Shown piece by piece: positions 6,208 to 14,092 of a DNA stretch of 16,440 nucleotides; the stretch's first letter is position 1; each line of letters starts with the position of its first letter. The notes below the pieces were generated by a model. That model was not told where the DNA came from. It saw only the letters and a list, made by a program, of their open reading frames with translations, and did no database searches. A program made the position numbers and the translations under genes. The stretch comes from Candidatus Accumulibacter propinquus. GTDB taxonomy: Bacteria > Pseudomonadota > Gammaproteobacteria > Burkholderiales > Rhodocyclaceae. The DNA is taken from the NCBI GenBank assembly GCA_016714935.1, contig JADKBU010000046.1:1-16440 (forward strand), given 5' to 3'.

Positions 6208-7624
6208 CGTTTTCTCCGCGCCAGGCCAGTGCTTCGCCGGCGACCTTGTGGCGGGTCCACGGCGCGGGTGCGCGCACCTTGTGCCACACCGGCGACTCCA
6301 GCGTCAGCGTCAACTGACGCACCAGTTCCAGCATGCCCTCGTAGCCGGCATAGCCGAATTCCCGTTCCTGGTTGATGTCGAGAAAAGGAATGCGCGCCTT
6401 CAGCGCCGTGTACAGGTTGCGACCACCGGCAATCAGGATGTCTGCCTGGTGGTCCCGGAAAGCCTGCAGCAGTGCCTTCGGACTACCGTCGGTGATCATC
6501 CTGGCGTCGTCGCCCATGATCTCGCGGATGCGCGCCTTGTCTTCCTCGGTGGATTTGTTGGTGCCGGTGGCGACCACCGTCATGCCGAGATCCTGGAGAG
6601 CCGAGACCACCGACCAGCTCTTGACGCCGCCGGTATAGAGCAACACCCGCTTGCCGGCCAGGCGCTTGCGCCAGGGCTCCAGGGCAGCGCGAATCCTCGC
6701 CTCCTCGCGGCTGATCATCGCCTCGGTACGCGCGGTCAGATCGGCGTCCCCGAGCAGCGCCGCGAAGTCGCGGAAAGCCTGCGAAGTATCGGTGATCCCG
6801 TAAAAGCTTCCCTCGAAATAGGGCACACCGAAGGACTCTTCGAGTTTGCGTGCGACATTGAGCAACGCTTTGGCGCAGACCACCATCGACGCCTGCGCCC
6901 GATGCATGGTCTGCACTTCATGAAAGCGTGCGTCCCCGGAGAGCGTGCACAGGATCCGCAAGCCGAGTTCGTCGAACAGCGGCGCGAGGTACCAGAACTC
7001 GCCGGCGATGTTGTATTCGCCAATCAGGTTCACGTCGTGCACGGTGATTCCTGGCCGTTGCGCGGTCGCCGGCACCGGGTCCGGTTCGCGGCTGCCGATC
7101 ACGTATTTGAACATCGCTTCCCCGGCGATGCGATTGCCGAGGTTCTTGGTGCCATAGAAGCCGGCACAGTCGATGGGCACCACCGGCACCCCCCAGCGCT
7201 CGCTGGCGGCTTTGGCGACCGCTTCGAGGTCGTCGCCGATCAGTGCCGGAACACACGTGGAGTAGAGGAACACCGCCTGGGGAGAGTAGTCGTCGATGGC
7301 CTGCTTGATCGCCAGAAACAGTCGCTTCTCGCCGCGACCCATGATCACGTCCTGCTCGGTGAGGTCAGTGGTCATGCCGATGCGGTACAGCGTCGGGCCT
7401 GACGAGCGGGCGCCGCGGTTGTCCCAGGAAGCACCGGCGCAGGCAATCGGTCCATGCACAATGTGCGCGACATCGGCAATCGGCAGTAGCGCGATCTGTG
7501 CTCCGTCGAAAGAGCAGCCGCCTGCCGTGGCGCCCGGTTTGGTGCGCGCGCAACCGGACTTTTCCTTGGCGTTGTGCGCGCAGGCGGGCTCGTTCAACAG
7601 TTCGGCGATTTCGGCTGTCTTCAT
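6200..7624 (-). CDS. nifE: NifE, FeMo-co scaffold subunit
   Basis: A 474-residue NifD-like protein that pairs with NifN as the FeMo-co assembly scaffold. Cys37, Cys62 (GPIACAGASWDNRG) and Cys124 (YSTCVPALIGDD) match the three NifE residues that, with NifN Cys44, hold the interface cluster. PIDCAGFYGTKNLGN near 150-164 is another family motif. The start at 7624 (MKTAEIAELLNEPAC) has a GAGGA ribosome site 8 bases upstream and is the family N-terminus; an upstream ATG at 7729 would run across the sigma-54 promoter. First gene of the nifE-N-X-accessory-fdxB operon. The nifHDK genes, which often precede it, are not adjacent here. Confidence 0.97.
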   Translation of the reverse strand: MKTAEIAELLNEPACAHNAKEKSGCARTKPGATAGGCSFDGAQIALLPIADVAHIVHGPIACAGASWDNRGARSSGPTLYRIGMTTDLTEQDVIMGRGEKRLFLAIKQAIDDYSPQAVFLYSTCVPALIGDDLEAVAKAASERWGVPVVPIDCAGFYGTKNLGNRIAGEAMFKYVIGSREPDPVPATAQRPGITVHDVNLIGEYNIAGEFWYLAPLFDELGLRILCTLSGDARFHEVQTMHRAQASMVVCAKALLNVARKLEESFGVPYFEGSFYGITDTSQAFRDFAALLGDADLTARTEAMISREEARIRAALEPWRKRLAGKRVLLYTGGVKSWSVVSALQDLGMTVVATGTNKSTEEDKARIREIMGDDARMITDGSPKALLQAFRDHQADILIAGGRNLYTALKARIPFLDINQEREFGYAGYEGMLELVRQLTLTLESPVWHKVRAPAPWTRHKVAGEALAWRGENDG

Positions 7625-7652
7625 GGCGTAAGTCCTCGGTTGGAGGTCTTGT

Positions 7653-7668
7653 TGCAATCGCCGTGCCA
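7653..7668 (-). promoter_or_regulatory. Sigma-54 (-24/-12) promoter of the nifE operon
   Basis: TGGCACGGCGATTGCA on the minus strand is a perfect match to TGGCAC-N5-TTGCA, with the correct 10 bases between GG and GC. Transcription would start near 7642, giving a leader of only about 18 bases that is mostly ribosome site. Confidence 0.95.
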
Positions 7669-7672
7669 CCGG

Positions 7673-7685
7673 TAAGCGCTTGATT
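7673..7685 (-). promoter_or_regulatory. IHF site in the nifE promoter region
   Basis: AATCAAGCGCTTA on the minus strand matches the IHF core WATCAA-N4-TTR at every defined position. It sits between the NifA site and the -24 element, as expected for bending, though only a few bases from the -24 element. Confidence 0.65.
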
Positions 7686-7712
7686 CCGCGATATTGCACG
7701 TCATGCGGCGAT

Positions 7713-7728
7713 TGTCGCGTTTGCGACA
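7713..7728 (-). promoter_or_regulatory. NifA upstream activator site for the nifE operon
   Basis: TGTCGCAAACGCGACA on the minus strand is a perfect TGT-N10-ACA site, symmetric to TGTCGC/GCGACA if one inner base is ignored. Its centre is about 78 bases upstream of the predicted transcription start, near the close end of the usual range. Confidence 0.88.
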
Positions 7729-7730
7729 TT

Positions 7731-7756
7731 GCGACATCTGCGCTGTCCGATGTCGC
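7731..7756. repeat. Inverted repeat between nifE and fmdB
   Basis: GCGACATC (7731-7738) and GATGTCGC (7749-7756) are perfect 8-base arms with a 10-base spacer. The TGT and ACA elements face the wrong way for a standard NifA site. The repeat adjoins the NifA site of nifE and lies upstream of the divergent fmdB gene, so it may be an extra regulator-binding site. Confidence 0.5.
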
Positions 7757-7830
7757 AGCCCGGTTTCACTGAGTCAGCCTCTGGCCAGGGTTTTCAACGA
7801 TAATCGCGGAACAACTGGAGTTTCGACAAC

Positions 7831-8058
7831 ATGCCCATCTATGAGTACGAGTGTGCCGCGTGCGGCAAGGAATTCGAGAAACTGGTCCGCCAGCCCCTGC
7901 CCGCGCCGGAGTGCCCAGACTGCCACAGCACCGACCTGCACAAGAAGCTTTCGGCCTTTGCCGCGCTCAGCGGTTCGGTTGCGGGCGCGGATGATTTTCC
8001 TGGCCCCTGCGGGAGTTGCGGCCACCCTGACGGGCCTGGCGCCTGCCGCTTCAAATGA
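7831..8058 (+). CDS. FmdB-family zinc-ribbon protein
   Basis: A 75-residue protein starting MPIYEYECAACGKEFEKL, the hallmark of the FmdB family of putative regulatory zinc-ribbon proteins. Zinc ligands are Cys8/Cys11 and Cys28/Cys31 (ECPDCHS). A cysteine-rich tail with Cys60, Cys63 and Cys72 (PCGSCGHPDGPGAC) may hold a second metal or cluster. CTGGAG lies 10 bases before the ATG. The gene is divergent from nifE across about 205 bases and convergent with the MFS gene. The family has been linked to regulation of formamidase and similar genes, but function is generally unproven; a nitrogen-related role here is only suggested by position. Confidence 0.9.
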   Translation: MPIYEYECAACGKEFEKLVRQPLPAPECPDCHSTDLHKKLSAFAALSGSVAGADDFPGPCGSCGHPDGPGACRFK

Positions 8059-8141
8059 GGTTTGCAAATCCCGGCGAGCGTACCGCCGCTAAAGGCTGGT
8101 GACGGTCTTGCGGCTCCCGCCGCGCGGGTGGGTGCTGCGCC

Positions 8142-9326
8142 CTACTCCGACGACGCGCCACGCCGGACCAGAAACACGGCCACCAACCCCCACACGATCA
8201 CCGGCAGCCATTCCAGCAGCGACCCGGCAGCCACCGCCCCGGAGGCGGTCAAACCCAGGCGCGACATCGCGGCCACCGCCAGGGTCGCCATCAGCATGCC
8301 GGTATGGCGACCGGTGCGCAGTGGCTGCCCGCGCTCGACGGCAAAACCGATCAACGCGCACAGGATGAAGCCCCAGAAGAAACCCGCCACGAATTGGCTC
8401 AACACCAGCAGCGGCAACGAAACGGCAATGGCCGCGACGCTGAGCGTCAGCGCGCCGGCCACGCAGGCCAGTTGCAGGACCCACAGCGTGCCACGGGCGC
8501 GCACCAGGCGATCGACGAGCAGCAGACCGAAGCTGAAACCGACCCAGAAAACGGGCAGCAGCCAGGGCAGCACTTCCGGATCGGCCAGGCGCCGAAATTG
8601 CGCTGCCGCATTGATCGCCGTATGCACCTGCTGCCCGAACGCCAGCAGCAAGACCAGGAGCAGCAACCAGGCCCACCCACGTCTTCCCGCCGCCCCCACC
8701 CGTGCGGGCTGCGCGTCGGCAACGATCGGCTGACTGGGCGGCTGCAGCCGTTCGACGTAGACCAGCGCCGACGCCGACAGTCCGACCGCCAGCGCGCTGA
8801 ACAGGAACGGCAAGGCCGGATCGACGCCTTTGAGCAGCATCCCGAGGTACGGCGCCAGAGCCGAGGCCACCGCCAGACCAAGCAACTGGATGCCGGCCAG
8901 ACCGGCCACCGAGGAGCGCCCGGCATAGCGCGAAAGCAGCACGTAAGGTGGCGCGCGCAGGGCCGAGGAAGTTGCCACCCACAAGCCGGTCATCAGGAGG
9001 AAGAGCATCGGCATCCCTGACAGCCACGGCAACAGCAACATGGCCAGCGCCGAAACTGCCGACAGCAGCACCAGCATCGGTCCGATCCTGCGCAGTGCCG
9101 CGCGTGCGCGATCAACCGCCACACCCATCGACCAGTCGGCCAGTGCGAACAGCAACTGGTCGGCCGCCAGGAGCCACGGCAGATAGCGCTTATCCACCCC
9201 ACCCCGCTGCAACAGTTCGGGCAGGAAAATGACGTAGACCACCCAGCTCAGGGAGAAGAACAGCTCGACCCCCGCCAGCAACCAGGCCGCCCGGGAATCG
9301 CGAGAAAAGGATGAAGTCGTGTTCAT
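8142..9326 (-). CDS. MFS-type permease, substrate unknown
   Basis: A 394-residue integral inner-membrane protein with about twelve hydrophobic segments arranged six plus six around a polar loop near residues 190-210. The loop between helices 2 and 3 reads ADWSMGVAVDRARAALRR, a divergent MFS motif A. Residues do not indicate a substrate. The start at 9326 (MNTTSSFSRDSRAAW) is preferred because the upstream extension to 9488 is not membrane-like and crosses an inverted repeat; no clear ribosome site is visible at either. It converges with fmdB and lies 189 bases downstream of the HTH gene on the same strand. Confidence 0.85.
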   Translation of the reverse strand: MNTTSSFSRDSRAAWLLAGVELFFSLSWVVYVIFLPELLQRGGVDKRYLPWLLAADQLLFALADWSMGVAVDRARAALRRIGPMLVLLSAVSALAMLLLPWLSGMPMLFLLMTGLWVATSSALRAPPYVLLSRYAGRSSVAGLAGIQLLGLAVASALAPYLGMLLKGVDPALPFLFSALAVGLSASALVYVERLQPPSQPIVADAQPARVGAAGRRGWAWLLLLVLLLAFGQQVHTAINAAAQFRRLADPEVLPWLLPVFWVGFSFGLLLVDRLVRARGTLWVLQLACVAGALTLSVAAIAVSLPLLVLSQFVAGFFWGFILCALIGFAVERGQPLRTGRHTGMLMATLAVAAMSRLGLTASGAVAAGSLLEWLPVIVWGLVAVFLVRRGASSE

Positions 9327-9386
9327 GGTCGTAATCGTGGCACCGAATTGGACAGCATCTGACCCAGGGACGACAGTCTGGGAAAT

Positions 9387-9434
9387 CTCGACGATCTGCC
9401 TCGACCCGAAGCGCCGGCAGTGGAGATCGTCGAG
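9387..9434. repeat. Long-arm inverted repeat upstream of the MFS gene
   Basis: CTCGACGATCT (9387-9397) and AGATCGTCGAG (9424-9434) are perfect 11-base complementary arms with a 26-base GC-rich spacer. It lies in the 189-base gap between the HTH gene and the MFS gene. It could be an operator, a leader hairpin of the MFS mRNA, or the end structure of the HTH transcript; there is no T-run to make it a clear terminator. Confidence 0.6.
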
Positions 9435-9515
9435 TACTTCGGAGCTGCCTGCGCCCCGTTCCGGGGTATGGCAGCGACGTGCAACCACAAGACAGCTGCA
9501 ATAGCCGCCTGCAAA

Positions 9516-10010
9516 CTATGCCGGCAGGTGCCGATCCATTGCCCGCCGGTAAAGATCGGCGATCAGTGCGGCCAGATACGCTGGTGGGGCGTGTGTGTCC
9601 TGCGCTTCCAGGACGGCCTTGAGGATTCCTTCCAGCACACCGGTGTCGACCTGCCGCGTGTCGGAGGCGGCCACACCCGGCGCACTCAAATTGTAGCCTG
9701 CCCGCACTTCGGCAGCCCTGCCCGGGCCGTTGCCGGTGGCCAGCCAGTCGACCGAGACACCGGCGGCCGCCGCCATTGCGCAGGCCTTGTCAAGCGGAGG
9801 CATGCGACCGTCCCGGAGATAGGTCCGCAGTACCGATTCCGCGAGTCCGCAGCGGCGCGCAAAAGACGACACGGACTCCTTGCCGATGATCGCCTGCAAA
9901 CGCGCCGCCAGCGCGCTGGATTCGACTTTCGGAAGCGGACGCGGGTCTGACCCGACTCCAGAGGCTGTTCCGTATTGGGGTGTTCCGTCATTGACGGGAA
10001 ATGCAGACAT
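9516..10010 (-). CDS. Small XRE/CI-type helix-turn-helix regulator
   Basis: A 164-residue protein with a phage-repressor-like HTH at about residues 33-95 (SVSSFARRCGLAESVLRTYL, then PLDKACAMAAAAGVSVDWLATG). The rest has no S24 peptidase domain; the last 40 residues are predicted helical (VLEGILKAVLEAQ, YLAALIADLYRRAM) and may dimerise. The start at 10010 was chosen because the frame further upstream crosses the promoter of the divergent gene; no strong ribosome site is visible, so the start is uncertain. It is divergent from the giant LEPR-XLL gene, across a region with an inverted repeat over that gene's promoter, so it may control that gene and itself. Confidence 0.8.
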   Translation of the reverse strand: MSAFPVNDGTPQYGTASGVGSDPRPLPKVESSALAARLQAIIGKESVSSFARRCGLAESVLRTYLRDGRMPPLDKACAMAAAAGVSVDWLATGNGPGRAAEVRAGYNLSAPGVAASDTRQVDTGVLEGILKAVLEAQDTHAPPAYLAALIADLYRRAMDRHLPA

Positions 10011-10051
10011 CGACAACCGATCGCAAGGAAAGAAGAATAGTGGCAATAAAC

Positions 10052-10084
10052 GCAAGAAATTGTTGACACCTCGCAACATCTTGC
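10052..10084. promoter_or_regulatory. Inverted repeat over the -35/-10 region, candidate operator
   Basis: GCAAGA (10052-10057) pairs with TCTTGC (10079-10084), and inside these TGTTG (10061-10065) pairs with CAACA (10074-10078), with three unmatched bases on the left. The repeat covers the -35 box and most of the spacer of the LEPR-XLL gene promoter. This is the place expected for an operator of the divergent HTH regulator. Confidence 0.5.
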
Positions 10085-10091
10085 ATAAGAT
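10063..10091 (+). promoter_or_regulatory. Sigma-70 promoter of the giant LEPR-XLL gene
   Basis: A perfect -35 box TTGACA (10063-10068), exactly 17 bases of spacer and TAAGAT (10086-10091; four of six consensus bases). Initiation near 10098 would leave an untranslated leader of about 130 bases before the ATG at 10231. Confidence 0.8.
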
Positions 10092-10152
10092 TTTGCCCGA
10101 CAGAATAACAGGAAATGCCGCTGATCGTTCATTTCGTAGCATTTGCAGTCAG

Positions 10153-10180
10153 TCCTTGGGCCTTTGCCGGCCAGCAAGGA
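10153..10180 (+). other. Hairpin in the 5' leader of the giant gene
   Basis: TCCTTG (10153-10158) pairs with CAAGGA (10175-10180), continued by GGCC (10159-10162) with GGCC (10169-10172), a two-base bulge and a 6-base loop. It lies in the untranslated leader about 50 bases before the start codon. No riboswitch class is recognised. Confidence 0.4.
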
Positions 10181-10230
10181 ACTTGGGGTTTGTCCGTTGG
10201 CATTGCATCGCGATGCGAGGGGGAATAGCC

Positions 10231-12993
10231 ATGCGCCAGTCTGTAGAAGCAAACGACCGTCCCGATAGCCCACCCGGATTTTCACTCGCACCGCTACTAT
10301 CTGCGCTGCGTAGAGCGCTGCGTAGAGTCTTCCCTGCCTTGCAGGGAAAACAATCACCGCCAGGGCAGGCTTGCGGCAACCCCCCCTCCTCCGCCAGAGC
10401 CTGCGAAACCAGTCCGCGCATTCATTTCGAAGCCATCGAGCCGCGACTGCTGTTATCAGGCGATCCAGTCTCGCTTCCGATGGCAACCATCGAGGCGGCT
10501 GGGGCACATGCGGAAGTGCAAAGCCACGACGCGACCCTTGCCGAGCGAGCGCGGGTGCTTGTCGACAGACTGGCTGGTAACCCGCCGCTCGACGGGTCAG
10601 CCACCACCGATGGCGAAGCACGGCTCTCCACTGACCGCCTTGGCGAGAACCGGTTCCTGGAACTTGCTGCACCGGATGTCCGCATCCTGGATGTCGACTT
10701 CAACGCCGACCGACGCCAGGATCTCGTCGTCATCGGCGAACGGCCCGACGGCAACGCCTTTGCCAGGCTGTGGCAAGCCACTGGCGTTGCTTACCTCGCT
10801 GGCGAAACGCTGGAACTCGGAGCCTGGAGGCCCGAAAGTCACTATCTGGTGGGTGACGTCAGCGGCACCGGCAGCAGCGCACTCGTCGAGGTCTCGCCGA
10901 ACGATGCAGGCCAGGCCATGGCCCGCACCTGGCTGATCGATGGCGCGGGATTTTCCGAAAGCACATCGACACTGCTCGGCGCCTGGAGCGCCAGCGCCAG
11001 ATACCTGCTCGGGGACATGGCCGGCCTGCAGGAAGCCGAACTGCTGCGCCTGTCTGATGGCGGCGATGGCCACGCGACGATCGACCTGTGGCGATTCAAC
11101 GACATGCAGTGGCGAGCGGAAGAGACTGCTTTCGACGACGTTCCGTGGGAGAGCAACGGCTGGATCAGCCTGTCGGATACCAATGGTGACGGCAAGCTCG
11201 AAGTCCTCGAAGCGCAACTCACTACCGTCGATGATCGCGATCGCGAACTCGCCGTGGTACTGCGCAGCGCGGACGAAGGATACTGGAGCAGCGCCCTGCA
11301 GGAGCTTGGCGACTGGCGCGCGGACCACCATTTCCTGACGGGCGACCTTGACGGTCTCGGGTCGGAACAGTTGTTGCGCTTTTCGATCAGCGATGAAGGA
11401 CGCCAACAGGTCGCTGTATGGCGCCCCAACGCCTGGGGATGGACCTACGACAACCAGGCAATCACGCTGGAACTTGGCGAGGCGCACCCCAACGCGCCCT
11501 GGCACGCTGCCGACCTTGATGGTGACGTTCGCATGGATCTTGCCCGAGCGTGGCAGAACGCCGACGGGCGCTGGGTGCTCGAAAGCTGGTTGTCAAAAGA
11601 TGAAGCGGACGCGGAAACGACCACGATGCGCCTGGAGCAGCGACCAGATCTGGTGCTTGACCTTGGCCCAGGCGAAACCGATTTTCGCTTCCTCGACCAC
11701 AATGGTGACGGCCGCGCCGATCTGGTCGGGACGCAAACCAATCAACAAGGCGAAGAAGCGATCACGCTCTGGCTCAACGACGGCCCAGGCTTTGTCGCCC
11801 TGCCGGCAAGCCATCGGGATCGCGGCGCGCGCGTGCTGCCGGCGGACCTCAACGGTGACGGTCGCGGTGACCTGCTGGAACTGAGCCGGACTACAGAAGG
11901 CACGGCAGTGGCCACTCCCTGGCTGTCCACAGGCGATGGCTTCACCGCAGGGAGCAGCGTCGACCTCGGCATCTGGCAAGCCAGCACGCATTTCCTGGTG
12001 GGAGATCTGGACGCTGACGGCCGCAGCGACTTGCTGCAAATCCGGCGTCAGGATGATGGCCAGGTGTCAGCCAACACCTGGCTCGCCGGCACCGAGCACT
12101 GGCTGCCGGGCGGCAGCACGGCGCTCGGCACGCTCCCGCAGAGCAGCGGCTACACCCTGAGCGACAGTACCGGCGACGGCAGGGCCGACCTGGTGGTGTA
12201 CTCGCTGCCGGGCAATGGCAATACCCGGTTCACGATCTGGCCAGGGAACGGTCGGACATTTGCTGAAGCTGCGTACCAGGAGACGCCCTCCGAAAACCTG
12301 ACCACTTCGGCGGTGTTACCGCTGGACCTCAACGGCGATGGACGCGGCGACTTCGCCTACGTGGACCGCGAACCCGACGCCAATAGCGGTGGCTACACCA
12401 CAGCCGTGCGCTGGTGGCAGGGGAGTGCGGATGGCCGATGGGAGCACTACGATGGCGACACCACACGCGAGTTGCAGCCCTTTGCGCAGCACTTCACGTA
12501 CCTGACAGGCGATGTCGACGGTGATGCGCGCCAGGACGTGCTGCGCGTCTGGAGCGACGCCCATGTGCACCTGGACATCCGGCGCAGCCATGGCAGCAAT
12601 CTCGGCGACTGGACCAGCCCCAGTACCCTCGGCAATACCAGGAACCGCCAGCAGTTCCTGAGCGCCGATGTCAACGGCGACGGCCGGGCTGACCTGTTGC
12701 AGATCTGGCAGGACAGCGATGGTGAAGCGGTCGCCAGTCTGTGGATGGCGACCGTGGTCGGCGAGCAGGTGCAATACCTGCAGGGTGGCGACAGCGTGCT
12801 CGGCGCATGGCGCGAGGACAGCATCTGGCTTGCACAGTACCACAACGGCGATGGTCGAGCCGACCTGGTGGGAAGCTGGCAGGAAAGCGATGGCCGCCAG
12901 CAGATCGGCACCTGGCTGTCGGATGGTGTCAGCCTGACGACCCTGCCGGCCGCGCAGCGACGTGGTCACTTTCGACGCCGATTTCAATGGTGA
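10231..12993 (+). CDS. Giant LEPR-XLL protein with FG-GAP/VCBS beta-propellers, intact N-terminal part
   Basis: Start of a large extracellular repeat protein. The ATG at 10231 follows GAGGGGG at good spacing; the frame is open upstream to 9880 but that part covers the promoter. Residues 69-76 read IEPRLLLS, the LEPR-XLL box found near the N-terminus of very large exported bacterial repeat proteins; no Sec signal peptide is seen before it, so type I-like export is possible (inference). From about residue 150 the protein is built from FG-GAP/VCBS repeats with Asp-rich calcium loops such as DLNGDGRGDLL, spaced about 54 residues. Seven such loops make a unit of about 380 residues, repeated in tandem, which suggests seven-bladed propellers. 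Two units fit in this frame. The last true residues are near 12955; the final residues to 12993 are out-of-frame because of an indel. Likely an adhesin or glycan-binding surface protein. Confidence 0.85.
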   Translation: MRQSVEANDRPDSPPGFSLAPLLSALRRALRRVFPALQGKQSPPGQACGNPPSSARACETSPRIHFEAIEPRLLLSGDPVSLPMATIEAAGAHAEVQSHDATLAERARVLVDRLAGNPPLDGSATTDGEARLSTDRLGENRFLELAAPDVRILDVDFNADRRQDLVVIGERPDGNAFARLWQATGVAYLAGETLELGAWRPESHYLVGDVSGTGSSALVEVSPNDAGQAMARTWLIDGAGFSESTSTLLGAWSASARYLLGDMAGLQEAELLRLSDGGDGHATIDLWRFNDMQWRAEETAFDDVPWESNGWISLSDTNGDGKLEVLEAQLTTVDDRDRELAVVLRSADEGYWSSALQELGDWRADHHFLTGDLDGLGSEQLLRFSISDEGRQQVAVWRPNAWGWTYDNQAITLELGEAHPNAPWHAADLDGDVRMDLARAWQNADGRWVLESWLSKDEADAETTTMRLEQRPDLVLDLGPGETDFRFLDHNGDGRADLVGTQTNQQGEEAITLWLNDGPGFVALPASHRDRGARVLPADLNGDGRGDLLELSRTTEGTAVATPWLSTGDGFTAGSSVDLGIWQASTHFLVGDLDADGRSDLLQIRRQDDGQVSANTWLAGTEHWLPGGSTALGTLPQSSGYTLSDSTGDGRADLVVYSLPGNGNTRFTIWPGNGRTFAEAAYQETPSENLTTSAVLPLDLNGDGRGDFAYVDREPDANSGGYTTAVRWWQGSADGRWEHYDGDTTRELQPFAQHFTYLTGDVDGDARQDVLRVWSDAHVHLDIRRSHGSNLGDWTSPSTLGNTRNRQQFLSADVNGDGRADLLQIWQDSDGEAVASLWMATVVGEQVQYLQGGDSVLGAWREDSIWLAQYHNGDGRADLVGSWQESDGRQQIGTWLSDGVSLTTLPAAQRRGHFRRRFQW
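10681..11829 (+). repeat. Propeller unit 1 (383 residues, seven loops)
   Basis: Starts at RILDVDFNADRRQDL. The seven loop positions read DVDFNADRR, GDVSGTGSS, GDMAGLQEA, SDTNGDGKL, GDLDGLGSE, ADLDGDVRM and DHNGDGRAD. Several have lost calcium-ligand Asp or Asn residues, so this is the most diverged unit. The reading frame is unbroken. Confidence 0.8.
11830..12964 (+). repeat. Propeller unit 2 (378 residues, seven loops)
   Basis: Starts at RVLPADLNGDGRGDLL. The loops are ADLNGDGRGD, GDLDADGRSD, SDSTGDGRAD, LDLNGDGRGD, GDVDGDARQD, ADVNGDGRAD and QYHNGDGRAD, nearly all with a complete calcium-binding pattern. It is intact except for the frameshift at its end (about 12955). Confidence 0.85.
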
Positions 12994-14092
12994 TGGCGCC
13001 AGGATCTCCTGGAGTGAACCGCCGCGCCGATGGGATGGCCGTGGCGACGCCTGGCTGTCCACCGGAAGTGGTTTTGCTGCCGGGCGTGACGCTGAACTCG
13101 GCGTGTGGCTCGCCGACACGCCATACCGCATCGGCGACCTCGACGGGAACGGCAGCAGCGATCTGCTGGAAATCCGTCGCCAGCCCAACGGCAACGTCGT
13201 GGCCAATACCTGGCTGGGTGGATCCACGATCCTGGTTGCGGCGGCAACCACCAATCTCGGTCCATTGGCGGCGAACAGCCACTACACCCTCGGCGACACG
13301 ACGGCCGACGGCCGTGCCGACCTGCTCGTGCAATCGCCATCGAGCGACGGCGCCAGCCGTTTCACGCTGTGGCAGGGCGATGGCCGGCGGTTCCGCGAGG
13401 AGTCGACTCAGGAAGAAGCGCGCGCATCGACGCCGGACGCGCAGATCCTGCCGCTGGACATCAACGGCGACGGCAGCGGCGACCTCGTCGAGGTGCAGCG
13501 CGACTACCGCCCGACGCGAATCTCAGCGACCAGAGCACCCGCCTGCGTTGGCAGAACGTCTCGCCCGACGGGATCTGGAGTTCAGGCGAGCAATCTATCG
13601 GAGTCTGGTCGCGGAACGTGAGCATGCTCGCGACCGATGCCGATGGCGATGCGCGCGGCGACGTGCTGCGGATCTCGAAAGCCGACGACGGGCAGATGCA
13701 GCTCACGCTCTGGCGCAGCCAGGGCAACGCATTCGACAACTGGGGCGATTCCACCTCGGTGAAGCCCGGCTGAATCAGGTGTTCCCACGCCGCCGACCTC
13801 AACGGCGACGGCCGTGGTGACCTGCTGCAGATCTGGCAGGATAGCAATGGCAGAACAGTGGCCACCGCTGGCTGGCGACGCTGGTCGATCACCGCATCAG
13901 CTACCTGGCAGCCGGCGACAACAACCTCGGAATTTGGCACGCTGGCGCCACCTACGTCATGCAGGACCGCAACGGCGATGGTCGGGCGGATCTGGTCGCG
14001 AGCTGGCAGGAATCGGATGGAACCCGGCATATCGGAGCCTGGCTCACCGACAGCGTCAGCCTGCCGGCCACCCCGACCGTGGGCGGGAACTT
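12965..14092 (+). repeat. Propeller unit 3 (about 377 residues after frame repair)
   Basis: Starts at VTFDADFNGDGARISW. The loops are DADFNGDGAR, GDLDGNGSSD, GDTTADGRAD, LDINGDGSGD, TDADGDARGD, ADLNGDGRGD and QDRNGDGRAD, read across frame changes near 13514, 13771/13785 and 13866. Order and spacing match unit 2 blade for blade. Confidence 0.75.

Noticed and set aside
7781..7798. A sigma-54-like motif (TGGCCA, then TTTTCA) upstream of fmdB on the plus strand
   Set aside because: The spacing is right but the essential GC of the -12 element is CA, so it is unlikely to be functional.
8089..9027. A 312-codon minus-strand frame within the MFS gene
   Set aside because: It is a shadow in another frame of the permease gene; its translation is Arg/Ala/Gly-rich low-complexity and the permease frame has coherent membrane helices.
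10302..10348. A short tandem repeat (GCGCTGCGTAGA twice) and an 8-bp hairpin (10330-10348) near the start of the giant gene, as a phase-variation switch
   Set aside because: Two 12-base copies keep the frame and are too few for slippage switching; the hairpin lies inside coding sequence with no T-run. Probably incidental.
12962..13621. A separate plus-strand gene starting with GTG at 12962
   Set aside because: It has no ribosome site and continues blade for blade the repeat pattern of the upstream frame, so it is the same protein after a frameshift.
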